From Streptomyces calvus (GTDB lineage Bacteria; Actinomycetota; Actinomycetes; Streptomycetales; Streptomycetaceae): a stretch of 64,000 bases of DNA. Location of the stretch: NCBI RefSeq assembly GCF_006782915.1, contig NZ_VCNP01000035.1:114766-178765 (forward strand), written 5' to 3'. Of this stretch, positions 26,142-34,045 are shown one piece after another (positions within the stretch are counted from its first letter, which is position 1; each line of letters opens with the position of its first letter). The notes under the pieces are model-generated. The model was not told where the DNA came from and did not search any database. It was given only the letters and a program-made list of their open reading frames with translations. A program made the translations under genes and the position numbers.

Positions 26142-26768
26142 TCAGATGAGGTGTGCGGCAATGGCTTCGGCGAGCGGCATCGGGACGCCGAGCCGGGCGC
26201 GAAGGGTCGAGGTGTCGATGGCAGTTCCGGTCCGTGTCCGGTGTTCGTCAGCGACCTTGCGGGCCAGGGCGACGAGTGCCGGCGGGACGGAAGCGGGGGC
26301 GGAGGCGGTAGGCAGCTCAGGGGCTGTCGGCGCGGCTGGATCTTCGGTCTCCGGGCACCCGGTCGTCTCCGCTTCCGGTGCCTTCGGTGCTTCGGGGAGC
26401 GCCCGTGTTCCGTGGGCGAGCAGCGTTCCTCCGAGGAAGGCGACCGCGGGCCATCCGGCGACGAGGATGCGCAGCCAGGCCGGTACGTCGTTCAGGTCGA
26501 GGAGGCCGGCGGTCGCGACGTTGGCGCCGAGGGAGGCGACCAGGGCGACGAGGAACCAGCACCAGGCCGACGCCTTCGCGCCGCCGGTACGGAGCCGGTG
26601 CCAGGCGGCGACGAGGAGCAGGTCGACGGAGACCGGGTAGGCCCACGCCTTCCATCCGTCCTGTCCGGCAGCGGCGGCGAGGTCGTGGAGGTGGGCGAAG
26701 GACAGGGCTCCGGCGATGGCGGCCTGGACGAGGACCGCGTCCGCGCGCACGGCGGTGAGGCGGGCCAT
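26142..26768 (-). CDS. DUF2637 membrane protein (SpdB-like)
   Basis: 208 residues with four membrane helices in the first 130 (VQAAIAGALSFAHLHDLAAA, YPVSVDLLLVAAWHRL, AWCWFLVALVASLGANVATA and ILVAGWPAVAFLGGTLLAHG). A disordered Pro/Glu/Ala linker and a small C-terminal HTH-like domain (residues 165-208, ending LGVPMPLAEAIAAHLI) follow. DUF2637 proteins are standard in AICEs and Streptomyces conjugative plasmids and are linked to intramycelial spread. Confidence 0.85.
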   Translation of the reverse strand: MARLTAVRADAVLVQAAIAGALSFAHLHDLAAAAGQDGWKAWAYPVSVDLLLVAAWHRLRTGGAKASAWCWFLVALVASLGANVATAGLLDLNDVPAWLRILVAGWPAVAFLGGTLLAHGTRALPEAPKAPEAETTGCPETEDPAAPTAPELPTASAPASVPPALVALARKVADEHRTRTGTAIDTSTLRARLGVPMPLAEAIAAHLI

Positions 26769-26938
26769 CAGGCCGACTCGTCGGGGAAGAGGCCCGGCGG
26801 AGGCTCGGGCAGGGACACGGCCAGCGCCGGGCCCACGACCTCCACGAAGGTCGCGTCAGCGCCAGGCGTCTCGGCGTACGTGGCGAAGTGGCCCAGCAGG
26901 AGCACGGTACGGGCGAAGTCCTCGCAATCGGGGCACAC
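26768..26938 (-). CDS. 56-residue AICE protein with N-terminal CPDC motif
   Basis: A short gene starting GTG at 26938 with an AAAGGAG box 9 nt upstream. The product begins with a CPDC pair, continues FARTVLLLGHFATYAE, and ends Pro-rich (PEPPPGLFPDESA). Its stop overlaps the DUF2637 start (TGATG), which supports translation. The single CxxC pair could bind metal as a dimer. Function unknown. Confidence 0.65.
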   Translation of the reverse strand: MCPDCEDFARTVLLLGHFATYAETPGADATFVEVVGPALAVSLPEPPPGLFPDESA

Positions 26939-27020
26939 GGTGGGTGTCTCCTTTCTTGAGGCATGGCGGGGGTAGGGACTTGGCGCGGGACGGCCGCGCC
27001 AGCCGTGGGAGTGGTGCGGG

Positions 27021-28391
27021 CTACGAGGCCGGGTGCGGCGCGGGCACGGGCCAGGACGACTGCACGGGGACGGCCGGGGTCGACGGCCGGAAGGGGGCGA
27101 GGGCCGGTACGTCGGGGGCGAGGAGGGATGTGGCGCGGCAGGTGGCCGCGGCTTCGGCGAGGGTCAGGTGCGGCGTGCGGATGCGGGACCAGCCGCCGGA
27201 GGTGTCGCCGACGGCGGCGAGGCCGGGCCGTTCGGCGGGGATGGAGCAGGCCGCGTAGACCGCTTCCGGGGCGATGTCGCCGAGGGCCATCTTGGCGGAT
27301 GCCTCGTCGTTGACGCGGTGGCAGACGCGGCCGGTGAGCTGGGCGCGGAGCATGGTGGCGCCCTTGCCGAGTTCGGCGCCGAAGCGCTGGCCACAGACCT
27401 CCAGGTAGATGCCGGCGGCGCGGCCGAGCTGGGCGAGGCGGATGAGCTGGGTGACCATCTCGTCGCGCCGGTCCTCGTCCTTCCTGCTCGCGACGAGGAA
27501 GAGTTCCGCCACCTCGTCGATGAACAGCACGATGGGCGGTGGCCGGTCCTCGTCGGGCAGTCCCCAGATGTCCGAGGTGATCAGTTCGTCGGGGGTGCCG
27601 GGGGCGATGCCCTGCCGGGCCTTGATCAGGTCGTAGCGGTCCTCCATCTCGGCCACGAGGACGGGCAGTAGGTCAGCGGCCTGCTGCTGGTCGACGGCGA
27701 GAGCGGAGAACCGGTCGGCGAAGGGCGACAGTTCGACACCGCGCTTGCAGTCGATGCCGACCAGGACCACGGGCTGAGTCGCCAGTCCGGCGATGAGGTT
27801 GCGCAGGTACATGGACTTGCCGGACAGCGTGGCGCCGAGGACGAGTTCATGCGGTACGGCGCGGTAGTCCCGGACGAACGCGGTGGCGTCCTCCCGCAGC
27901 GCCACCGGCACCCGCAGCAGCCCGCCCCGAGCACGCCGGGGCATCCGTACGTCGCGCAGCACGTCGAAACCGACGAGCCGCAGTTCGACGACCCCGGGCT
28001 TCACGTCACGTACGTACACGGCGTGGACGCCCCAGGCGTGCCGCAGCCGCTCCGCCGAGGCGGCGATGTCGGCAGGTTCCTGCCCGGGAGCCAGCCGAAG
28101 CCGCATCCGCAAGCCGGTCGCGGTGGGCCGGATGAGACCACGGCGGGGCGGGACCGGCCGGATCTCCCGGCGGGTGGTGGCCTTGACCGCCACGGCCCGC
28201 CAGCGAGGCGGTTCGACGGTCAGGCCGCAGGCGTCCATGGTCGAGGAGTACGAGGCCAGCAGCCGGACCACCGAGGCCGGGAGCCCGACCGCGGACCAGT
28301 AAGCGGCAGGGTGGGCGTGCCGGGCGTAGGCCGCGCCGCCTATCGCAGCGAGCGATCCGCCCACCTCCGCCACCGTCAACCAGTCGGTCAT
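27021..28391 (-). CDS. FtsK/SpoIIIE-type conjugal transfer ATPase (TraSA-like)
   Basis: A 456-residue DNA translocase. Walker A is GATLSGKS (near residue 190) and Walker B is IVLFIDEVAEL; VGIDCKRGVELSPF and a LRAQLTGRVCHRVN sensor-like segment complete the FtsK core. The N-terminus has a short hydrophobic stretch and no long membrane domain. TraSA-type proteins move double-stranded plasmid DNA between mycelia without a relaxase. The ATG at 28391 is preferred to the in-frame start at 28493 because that would overlap the upstream gene by about 100 bp. Confidence 0.93.
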   Translation of the reverse strand: MTDWLTVAEVGGSLAAIGGAAYARHAHPAAYWSAVGLPASVVRLLASYSSTMDACGLTVEPPRWRAVAVKATTRREIRPVPPRRGLIRPTATGLRMRLRLAPGQEPADIAASAERLRHAWGVHAVYVRDVKPGVVELRLVGFDVLRDVRMPRRARGGLLRVPVALREDATAFVRDYRAVPHELVLGATLSGKSMYLRNLIAGLATQPVVLVGIDCKRGVELSPFADRFSALAVDQQQAADLLPVLVAEMEDRYDLIKARQGIAPGTPDELITSDIWGLPDEDRPPPIVLFIDEVAELFLVASRKDEDRRDEMVTQLIRLAQLGRAAGIYLEVCGQRFGAELGKGATMLRAQLTGRVCHRVNDEASAKMALGDIAPEAVYAACSIPAERPGLAAVGDTSGGWSRIRTPHLTLAEAAATCRATSLLAPDVPALAPFRPSTPAVPVQSSWPVPAPHPAS

Positions 28392-28396
28392 GCCGG

Positions 28397-28747
28397 TCAG
28401 CCCGCCTGAGCCATCGGGAAGGCGCCGGGGGTGACGGCGGTGGCACGGTAGGCGATGCCGTGCCGCTGCTGGCCGTTGAAGACGCTTTCCCACGGACGAG
28501 CCACCAGGCCGGGCAGGGAGACGGGCGCACCGACGGTCAGACCGTCCGTGACTCCGCTCTCCGGGATGGTGACCTGGATCAGCGACGACTCGCCCTCGTC
28601 GATGTAGACGACGCCGACCGTCATCAGGGCCTCACCGCTCACGGCGTCCTTGGCGATCTCCCCGGTCTTCCGGTCGCGCACCTTCGGCGCCGGCGCTTCG
28701 GTGAGGAGGACGGTGGCGGACGAGGCGTCGATACGGATCACACGCAC
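28397..28747 (-). CDS. Conserved AICE protein upstream of traSA (possible Pra position)
   Basis: A 116-residue beta-rich acidic protein (start MRVIRIDASSATVLLTEAP). GTG at 28747 has AAGGAG 6 nt upstream. It lies immediately downstream of the TTGAC/GTCAA operator boxes and 5 bp before traSA. In pSAM2 the KorSA target gene here is pra, an activator of replication and excision. Position and size fit, but similarity to Pra could not be confirmed by eye. Confidence 0.65.
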   Translation of the reverse strand: MRVIRIDASSATVLLTEAPAPKVRDRKTGEIAKDAVSGEALMTVGVVYIDEGESSLIQVTIPESGVTDGLTVGAPVSLPGLVARPWESVFNGQQRHGIAYRATAVTPGAFPMAQAG

Positions 28748-28795
28748 AGATGTCTCCTTGAGCTTCTTGAGAGTCGCAACCTGTCACCTGACAAG

Positions 28796-28841
28796 TTGAC
28801 TTAGCAAGTTCGAAGCTAGGGATGACAGGTTGACTTGTCAA
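28796..28841. promoter_or_regulatory. Putative KorSA-like operators (TTGAC-TT-GTCAA)
   Basis: TTGAC-TT-GTCAA at 28830-28841 is a perfect inverted repeat; TTGAC-TT-AGCAA at 28796-28807 is a weaker copy. They lie between the GntR repressor and the transfer operon it would control, and related boxes recur upstream of the repressor gene. Confidence 0.7.
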
Positions 28842-28875
28842 GTGACATTCGAGGTGAACGGTCCCGCTTCCGGGG

Positions 28876-29604
28876 TCAGTTCAGACGGTAGGTGTCTTCC
28901 AGTTCCTGCCGGTCGGCAGGCAGGAGCACGTCAGAGACTTGCAGTGCCTGCCCGGAGGCGTCACAGGCGATGACGAGGACACTCAGGACCGGTACGCCGT
29001 CCGGCAGGTCCAGCAGCTCACGTTCGGTCGCGTCAGGCAGGCGAGCGGAGACGCGCTCCGTCACGTGGTCGAAGCGGACCTTCTTGCGCGTCTCCAGGTG
29101 CGTGCGCGTACCGGACTCCAGCACCTCGGCACTCGCCAGATCGGTACCGTCGACCAGGCCGGCAGGGAAGTAGGAGGAGACCAGTTCGACGGCCTCCCCG
29201 TCCTCCTCGACCAGGAGGCGGCGCATGAGAGCCTTGGCACGCTTCGGCAGCCCGAGGACCGAGGCCACCCGGGCCGGTACCGATACTTCGGCGACCTGTA
29301 CGAGCCGCCCGGCCGTCTGCGACTCATCACGCGTGAGCACGTCACGGCCGCGCCGTTCTCTCTCCTCGGCGCCCGCAGGGCGACCGCGCACGATGGTGCC
29401 GTACCCCTGCCGGGACTCCAGCCAGCCGTCACGCTTCAGGAGCTCCAGGGCCCGCACGACCGTGGGCCGGGACATCCCGAACGCCTGGACAAGTTGGTTC
29501 TCGCTGGGAACGCGGGTACCGGGCGGGTACGTTCCGTCCTCGATGCGACCTTGCAGGGTCTGCGCGAGGCGCACGTACTTGGGGGCCTCCACCTCATATC
29601 CCAT
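28876..29604 (-). CDS. GntR/HutC-family repressor (KorSA-like)
   Basis: 242 residues. An N-terminal GntR winged helix (YVRLAQTLQGRIEDGTYPPG, then VPSENQLVQAFGMSRPTVVR) joins a C-terminal UTRA ligand-binding domain (from about residue 95, including DGEAVELVSSYFPAGLVDG). In pSAM2 the equivalent KorSA silences transfer and replication functions. Matching TTGAC/GTCAA boxes both upstream of its own start and before the transfer operon suggest self-control plus operon control. Confidence 0.88.
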   Translation of the reverse strand: MGYEVEAPKYVRLAQTLQGRIEDGTYPPGTRVPSENQLVQAFGMSRPTVVRALELLKRDGWLESRQGYGTIVRGRPAGAEERERRGRDVLTRDESQTAGRLVQVAEVSVPARVASVLGLPKRAKALMRRLLVEEDGEAVELVSSYFPAGLVDGTDLASAEVLESGTRTHLETRKKVRFDHVTERVSARLPDATERELLDLPDGVPVLSVLVIACDASGQALQVSDVLLPADRQELEDTYRLN

Positions 29605-29623
29605 GAACGCCGCCCGTCACGAT

Positions 29624-29643
29624 TGGCCAAGTCAACTGGTCAA
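29624..29643. promoter_or_regulatory. Operator boxes upstream of the KorSA-like gene
   Basis: TTGGC-CAA-GTCAA followed by a second GTCAA 8 bp on (29631 and 29639). These are the same half-sites as at 28796-28841 and lie 20 bp before the GntR start, consistent with autoregulation. Confidence 0.6.
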
Positions 29644-29691
29644 CCAGACTAGCGTTGCGCATCCACAGATGCACCAGGGTGGGGTTGCCGC

Positions 29692-30129
29692 TCATTCGGG
29701 CCAGGCATCAGCCATCACGAAGGAGACCACCGTCCCACCGAAGCGACTGGGTCCGGAGTGCCACGACTCGGCCATGGCGTCGACCAGCAGCAGCCCGCGC
29801 CCATGCGCGTCATTCGCGCCCGGCCGGCGCATACGCACGTTCGCCGGGAAGCCGGGGTTGTGCACCTCTACGCGAAGCGAGGTTTCCTCCCGGAACCACT
29901 CCACGCGCACACGCCACTCCTCGTCCGCCCGTCCGTACAGGATGGCGTTGGTGACCAGCTCGGAAATCATCAGCGCACAGTCGTCGACCGAGCAGGCCGG
30001 GTTGTACGGGGCGATGAACTTCCGGAACCAGCGTCGAGCCCGAGGGACGGACTCCGGAACCGGATGCAGGGTCATTGCCCCGAGCCACGGTGATTCCTCG
30101 CTGGGGAAGCGGTTGAACCGGTAGGTCAT
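29692..30129 (-). CDS. RsbW-like ATP-binding protein (HATPase_c_2)
   Basis: A 145-residue GHKL ATPase domain alone. The N-box is DDCALMISELVTNAILYG and the G-box is GRGLLLVDAMAESW. This is the anti-sigma/serine kinase fold common in Streptomyces; partners are usually sigma factors or STAS proteins. It is the second gene of a two-gene operon with the CxxC protein, preceded by the 30323-30368 palindromes. As mobile cargo it could reset host sigma networks, but targets are unknown. Confidence 0.88.
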   Translation of the reverse strand: MTYRFNRFPSEESPWLGAMTLHPVPESVPRARRWFRKFIAPYNPACSVDDCALMISELVTNAILYGRADEEWRVRVEWFREETSLRVEVHNPGFPANVRMRRPGANDAHGRGLLLVDAMAESWHSGPSRFGGTVVSFVMADAWPE

Positions 30130-30135
30130 CCGCGC

Positions 30136-30309
30136 TCACTCCTTGCCGCTGCCGTCGCAGTCGAGGCAGCGCCGCTTCGATGTGGCACGGATGTGGTCGT
30201 TGGCGGTGGCGAGGACCACCGACGTACGCGAAGCGACGCGCTTCCAACCGCGCCCCCGGCATCCCCGGCATGCTGCGCGCGTGCCCTGATCCGGCCGCCG
30301 ACCTGCCAC
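30136..30309 (-). CDS. 57-residue protein with two CxxCxGxG-like motifs
   Basis: The GTG at 30309 has an AGGGGG box 6 nt upstream and leaves the palindromic operators outside the gene, so it is preferred to the ATG at 30408. The product has CRGCRGRGWKR near the N-terminus and CLDCDGSGKE at the C-terminus, a DnaJ-type zinc-binding pair separated by about 25 residues. It lies 6 bp before the RsbW-like gene. A zinc-stabilised DNA- or protein-binding role is possible. Confidence 0.65.
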   Translation of the reverse strand: MAGRRPDQGTRAACRGCRGRGWKRVASRTSVVLATANDHIRATSKRRCLDCDGSGKE

Positions 30310-30322
30310 TCCGTGCCCCCTT

Positions 30323-30368
30323 CCAGTAAGTGGCCTTAGCCACTTACTGGATAGTGGCATTAGCCACT
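30323..30368. promoter_or_regulatory. Double palindromic operator (AGTGGC-N4-GCCACT)
   Basis: A perfect 12-bp inverted repeat (CCAGTAAGTGGC-CTTA-GCCACTTACTGG, 30323-30350) is followed 3 bp later by AGTGGC-ATTA-GCCACT (30353-30368). It lies between the second GntR gene and the CxxC/RsbW-like operon. The same half-sites occur upstream of the GntR gene itself. Confidence 0.85.
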
Positions 30369-30409
30369 CGCGTCGCGCAAGCAGTTCACTTAACTGACGC
30401 ACCGTCATG

Positions 30410-31150
30410 TCACACCAGTGGATAGCCCTGTTCGAACGCCCAACGGTGCGGCGGATAGGTCGCCTCGGCGAACTCCAACGGCCGGTCCTGCATGTCGTAG
30501 ACGACGTGGTGAACGATCAGCACGGCCGAGCCTGGTTGCAGCTCCAGGTCAGCGGCCTCTTCCTCGGTGGCGCTCCGAGCACACATCCGGTCCTCGGCGT
30601 AACTCCCCTGCCGGCCGGTCATGTTCTCGACGTACATCAGGGTCCCCTCCTGGATCCGCCCGGGGTCCGTGAGCTTGGGCGCCCGCTGCCCGACATCCGG
30701 GGCGAACCACGAGGTCGACAAGGTGATCGGACCGTCCTGGTTGTTGGTCACCCGTCGGCGGTGCACGGCCCGGCGGTCCTTCACCAGCCCGAGGGCCTCA
30801 GCGACGTGGTCCGGTGCGTCCATCCACCCGGCCGACGTGATCACCGCGTACTCACCGGGCGTGTAGATCTTCCCGGTCTGACGGGCCCGGCCGTACAACT
30901 CCCGTGCCCGCCGGTTGACTTCCAGGCTGCGCACATAGGTCCCCGAGCCCTGCCGCTTCTCGACGAGCCCCTGATGACTCAGCGCCTCAAGAGCGCGAGC
31001 CGCAGTCGGACGGGACACCTTCCAGTCCGCCGCCAACTGCCGCTCAGACGGCACCTCGTCACCCGCTCGCAGGTCGCCCCGAAGGATCTGATCGCGGATG
31101 TGGTGAGCGATCTGAAGATACTTCGGCTGCGCCTCCTCGATCTGCGGCAC
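30410..31150 (-). CDS. GntR/HutC-family transcriptional repressor (second)
   Basis: 246 residues. A GntR winged helix (YLQIAHHIRDQILRGDLRAG, then VPSERQLAADWKVSRPTAARAL) joins a UTRA effector domain (about 90-246, with STSWFAPDVGQ and SAVLIVHHVVYDMQDRPLEF). It is flanked on both sides by AGTGGC/GCCACT palindromes that differ from the first repressor's TTGAC boxes. It likely represses itself and the CxxC/RsbW-like operon, with an unknown small-molecule inducer. Confidence 0.87.
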   Translation of the reverse strand: MPQIEEAQPKYLQIAHHIRDQILRGDLRAGDEVPSERQLAADWKVSRPTAARALEALSHQGLVEKRQGSGTYVRSLEVNRRARELYGRARQTGKIYTPGEYAVITSAGWMDAPDHVAEALGLVKDRRAVHRRRVTNNQDGPITLSTSWFAPDVGQRAPKLTDPGRIQEGTLMYVENMTGRQGSYAEDRMCARSATEEEAADLELQPGSAVLIVHHVVYDMQDRPLEFAEATYPPHRWAFEQGYPLV

Positions 31151-31166
31151 GTTCCCTCCTCGTCCA

Positions 31167-31189
31167 AGTGGCTATGGCCTCTAGCCACT
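31167..31189. promoter_or_regulatory. AGTGGC/GCCACT operator upstream of the second GntR gene
   Basis: AGTGGC and GCCACT half-sites 11 bp apart with an internal TGGCC, 17 bp before the GntR start and about 40 bp before the divergent DUF1152 gene. It may serve both. Confidence 0.65.
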
Positions 31190-31231
31190 ATAGGGTGAGT
31201 GGTAAATACCAGAGCCCGTAATGTTGACCAC

Positions 31232-32326
31232 ATGACGCGGTTGATCGTCGCAGCAGGAGGAGGGGGCGACGCAGTCGCCGCCGCAATGCTTCACGCCGCC
31301 CTGTACGGCGACGAGGACCAGGCGGTGATCCTCACGTACGCGTGGGACCGCCTGTTGATCGACCCGGTACCGGGTCCGCGCGGCGCGCATGACTTCACCA
31401 GCCTGGAGGCCGTCACCCCGTCCGTGTGGTCAGTGCCGGCGACCGCCCGCCCAGTCGCTCCGGCAGGGTCGACGCTCCCTCGCCTCGCCTCCGAACTTCC
31501 ACAGACACTCGCCCTGCTGGACCCCTCCCATGGAGTCGAGGGCGTAACACGCCAGCTGGAAGAGTTGCTGGCCCACTTGGCGCCGGAGTCGATCGACCTC
31601 CTGGACGTCGGCGGAGACATCCTCGCCCGCGGCGACGAACCGACCCTGAAGAGTCCTCTTGCCGACGCGGTGACGCTTGCAGCGTGCTGCCGAGTGAACG
31701 CGCCGGTTCGACTCCTGATCGCCGGCCCCGGTCTCGACGGCGAGCTGTCGGCTGACGATCTCCGTCCATCACTGGGCCCTGCCGTCCACACCCTCACGGC
31801 GGAGGACGTAGCCCCAATCAGCAACGTCCTGGAGTGGCACCCGTCCGAGGCCACGGGGATGCTCGCGGCGACGGCCCGGGGGACGCGCGGCATCTGCGAG
31901 GTACGCGACGCTGGCCTACCGGTACCGCTCACGGACGAAAGCCCGCGTATCCACGAAGTCGACCTGGACGAGGCGCTGAGCCACAACACCCTTGCCCGAG
32001 CCATCATGGCGACGACGACCCTGGACGAGGTCGAAGCCCACAGTCGCGAGGTGTGCGGCTTCTCGGAGATCGACTACGAGCGCAACAAGGCCCTGTGGTT
32101 GAAGGACCAGGCGCCGGCGCCACTCGACGCCGATACGGTGCTCCGCCAGATTGACGAGTTCGAGTCGGATGCCCGCGCCCGTGGAGTCACACACACGACG
32201 TTCCGCCACCTCACCGAGGTCCTGAACCTCAACGGCTCCCAGCGTAGCGACCTACGCCAACTCCTGCTCACTAGGCGTCCGGAGCAGTACACAGCTCCAC
32301 TCTGGCGCATCCCAGACGCCACCTGA
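31232..32326 (+). CDS. DUF1152-like protein
   Basis: A 364-residue protein that begins with a Gly-rich MTRLIVAAGGGGDAVAAAML segment typical of DUF1152 proteins, a family of unknown function with a nucleotide-binding-like N-terminus. IDLLDVGGDILARGDE carries acidic residues that could bind metal or nucleotide. The ATG at 31232 fits the family start. It is divergent from the second GntR gene and shares its operator region. Cargo of the AICE. Confidence 0.72.
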   Translation: MTRLIVAAGGGGDAVAAAMLHAALYGDEDQAVILTYAWDRLLIDPVPGPRGAHDFTSLEAVTPSVWSVPATARPVAPAGSTLPRLASELPQTLALLDPSHGVEGVTRQLEELLAHLAPESIDLLDVGGDILARGDEPTLKSPLADAVTLAACCRVNAPVRLLIAGPGLDGELSADDLRPSLGPAVHTLTAEDVAPISNVLEWHPSEATGMLAATARGTRGICEVRDAGLPVPLTDESPRIHEVDLDEALSHNTLARAIMATTTLDEVEAHSREVCGFSEIDYERNKALWLKDQAPAPLDADTVLRQIDEFESDARARGVTHTTFRHLTEVLNLNGSQRSDLRQLLLTRRPEQYTAPLWRIPDAT

Positions 32327-32565
32327 GTTACAACCTTCTTTACTGGTTCAAGGCGGCTCGCTTCGCTCACCGCGCGCGGCCCGGCCCCCGGCCGGGCCTG
32401 CGCTCCTGTCTCCGCCCCGCTCCAGCCCGGCCGGCGCCCGCGCCGCGCTCTACAGCGATCAGCCGCTTGAGACAGAGGAGGGGTACGTCGTGGCTGGGGC
32501 GGTCGGCTCCACGGCTTTAACTAGTACCTGTCTGGACGAGGTTGGACCCTGCTATAACGGCCTGC

Positions 32566-33321
32566 ATGGCTTCTGTCACACTGGCCGCCGACTGGGCGGC
32601 AGCATTAGGCGCTGTTGCGACCCTGGGAGGGGTGGTTGCCACACTCTGCGCCGGCTGGTGGACGTGGCGGGCGGCGGTGCCTCACCGCAAAGCCACGTAC
32701 TCGGTCGAGATCACACCCCTGCTGTCCTCTACGCACAGCGGACTGAGCGTCAGCCTGGGCGTGGATCAACTTGCCCACCCGCATACTGTCACCCTTAAAG
32801 TGACCAACACGGGTAACAGGGAGATCGTCGCGAGCTCCTTCAATGGGGAGCCGATTGAGTTCCAGATGGGCGCCCGCGTCGTCTCCGTCTTGAGTAAGGA
32901 CACAACAGGTAACCGGCGAGTGCCGCCCACCAGCATCCACGGCAACGCTCTACATATTGACCCTTACGTGCTTCACAAAAAACAGCAGGTGACGTACAAA
33001 CTTCTCATAGATGGACCGGCACCAGAACTAAAGATCCGTCATTCACTCAGCGCGAGCCTGAAGCCCGACAACACGCAAGCAATGCGATCCGCGCGTTACC
33101 TAGCCATGACGGTTGGTGCCGGTATCGCGGCTGCAATGATCAGCATTTGGATAACGCCACTATTGGGCGATTATGAGAGGACTGCGGAACAAGACTTCAT
33201 TGAAAACGTGAGGAAAGAGGCCTATCAGGATGCCAGACGAGACCTGGAAAAGGAGCTGAAGGAGAAGGGGGCCGCAGGCGTCAGTGCCACCCCTTCTCCC
33301 AGCGCGCCGGCAACGCGCTGA
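32566..33321 (+). CDS. Hypothetical two-helix membrane protein (AICE cargo)
   Basis: 251 residues from the ATG at 32566; the frame also allows 32542, and neither has a strong ribosome binding site. An N-terminal membrane helix lies near residues 9-30 (ALGAVATLGGVVATLCAGWW) and a second near residue 180 (GAGIAAAMISIWITPLL). A beta-rich region lies between, and the C-terminal tail is helical and charged (KEAYQDARRDLEKELKEKG). No family recognised. The C-terminal half is clearly more A/T-rich than its neighbours, a sign of transfer. Confidence 0.6.
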   Translation: MASVTLAADWAAALGAVATLGGVVATLCAGWWTWRAAVPHRKATYSVEITPLLSSTHSGLSVSLGVDQLAHPHTVTLKVTNTGNREIVASSFNGEPIEFQMGARVVSVLSKDTTGNRRVPPTSIHGNALHIDPYVLHKKQQVTYKLLIDGPAPELKIRHSLSASLKPDNTQAMRSARYLAMTVGAGIAAAMISIWITPLLGDYERTAEQDFIENVRKEAYQDARRDLEKELKEKGAAGVSATPSPSAPATR

Positions 33322-34045
33322 CGCTCTAGGCTTCTTTCCCTGCCCGAGGGTTCGAGGCGAAATGGCCGTGCCATTCGCATGCCAGACCTCGCGGGAAACC
33401 ACGGAGAACAGCGGGAACTCGCCCCGAGTGCAACCAGGACCCCAACACCGCTCCGCCACAGGTCAGCACAGCAACCACCGCCAAGAGGCCCGAGCTTCCC
33501 AAGCTGAGGGCTCTGGTCGTCGTCACGGGCCGGCCGTAGCCGCTTACTCTGCTCGACAAAAAGCCCGATAGCGTGGCTGAGGCCCGTAGGGGTGCAGCGA
33601 GGCATACGCGCGCCTGGTCGGTCGGCGCGCCCGCCGTCGTGGCTGACTGTCGTCGGCTGAGGTTCGTGCCACTGCCGTGCCAGATGCAGGGGGCAGCCAC
33701 GGTCAACATCGGTGCCCCGCAGTCGAGTAGCCGCTCACTTCCTCGGCCGGCGAAGCCGCAGATCAGCCCGCAGATCACCCAGCCGCTCTCCTAAAGCGGG
33801 TGTCGCGCTTCGGCAAGGCCGACGTCGTCACGATCACCGGAACCGGCGCCAAGAGATCCGCCGCCGAACCATCGAAGTCAGCCAGTTCCACGCACCCCAC
33901 CAGCCACGCGACTACAACAGCACCAAAGCGGCTGCATCCCGAAGTGGTCGCCATCAACTTGCCGCTTCTGTGGTCCCAACTGCTGTCAGTGCAGCCGTTC
34001 ACAGAGGATGATGCGTCTCACAACAGCACCATCCCAGGGGGGATC
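33322..34045. other. Gene-poor stretch with a degenerate att-like sequence
   Basis: No convincing coding region. Bases 33493-33508 (AGCTTCCCAAGCTGAG) match the att core exactly for 16 bp, followed by a diverged version of the rest that still keeps CGTCAC. This looks like a decayed attachment site or tRNA fragment. An open frame from 33800 runs into the DUF4352 gene but lacks coding features. Confidence 0.5.

Noticed and set aside
30310..30408. N-terminal extension of the CxxC mini-protein to the ATG at 30408
   Set aside because: It would place the palindromic operators inside the gene and lacks a ribosome box; GTG 30309 has one at good spacing.
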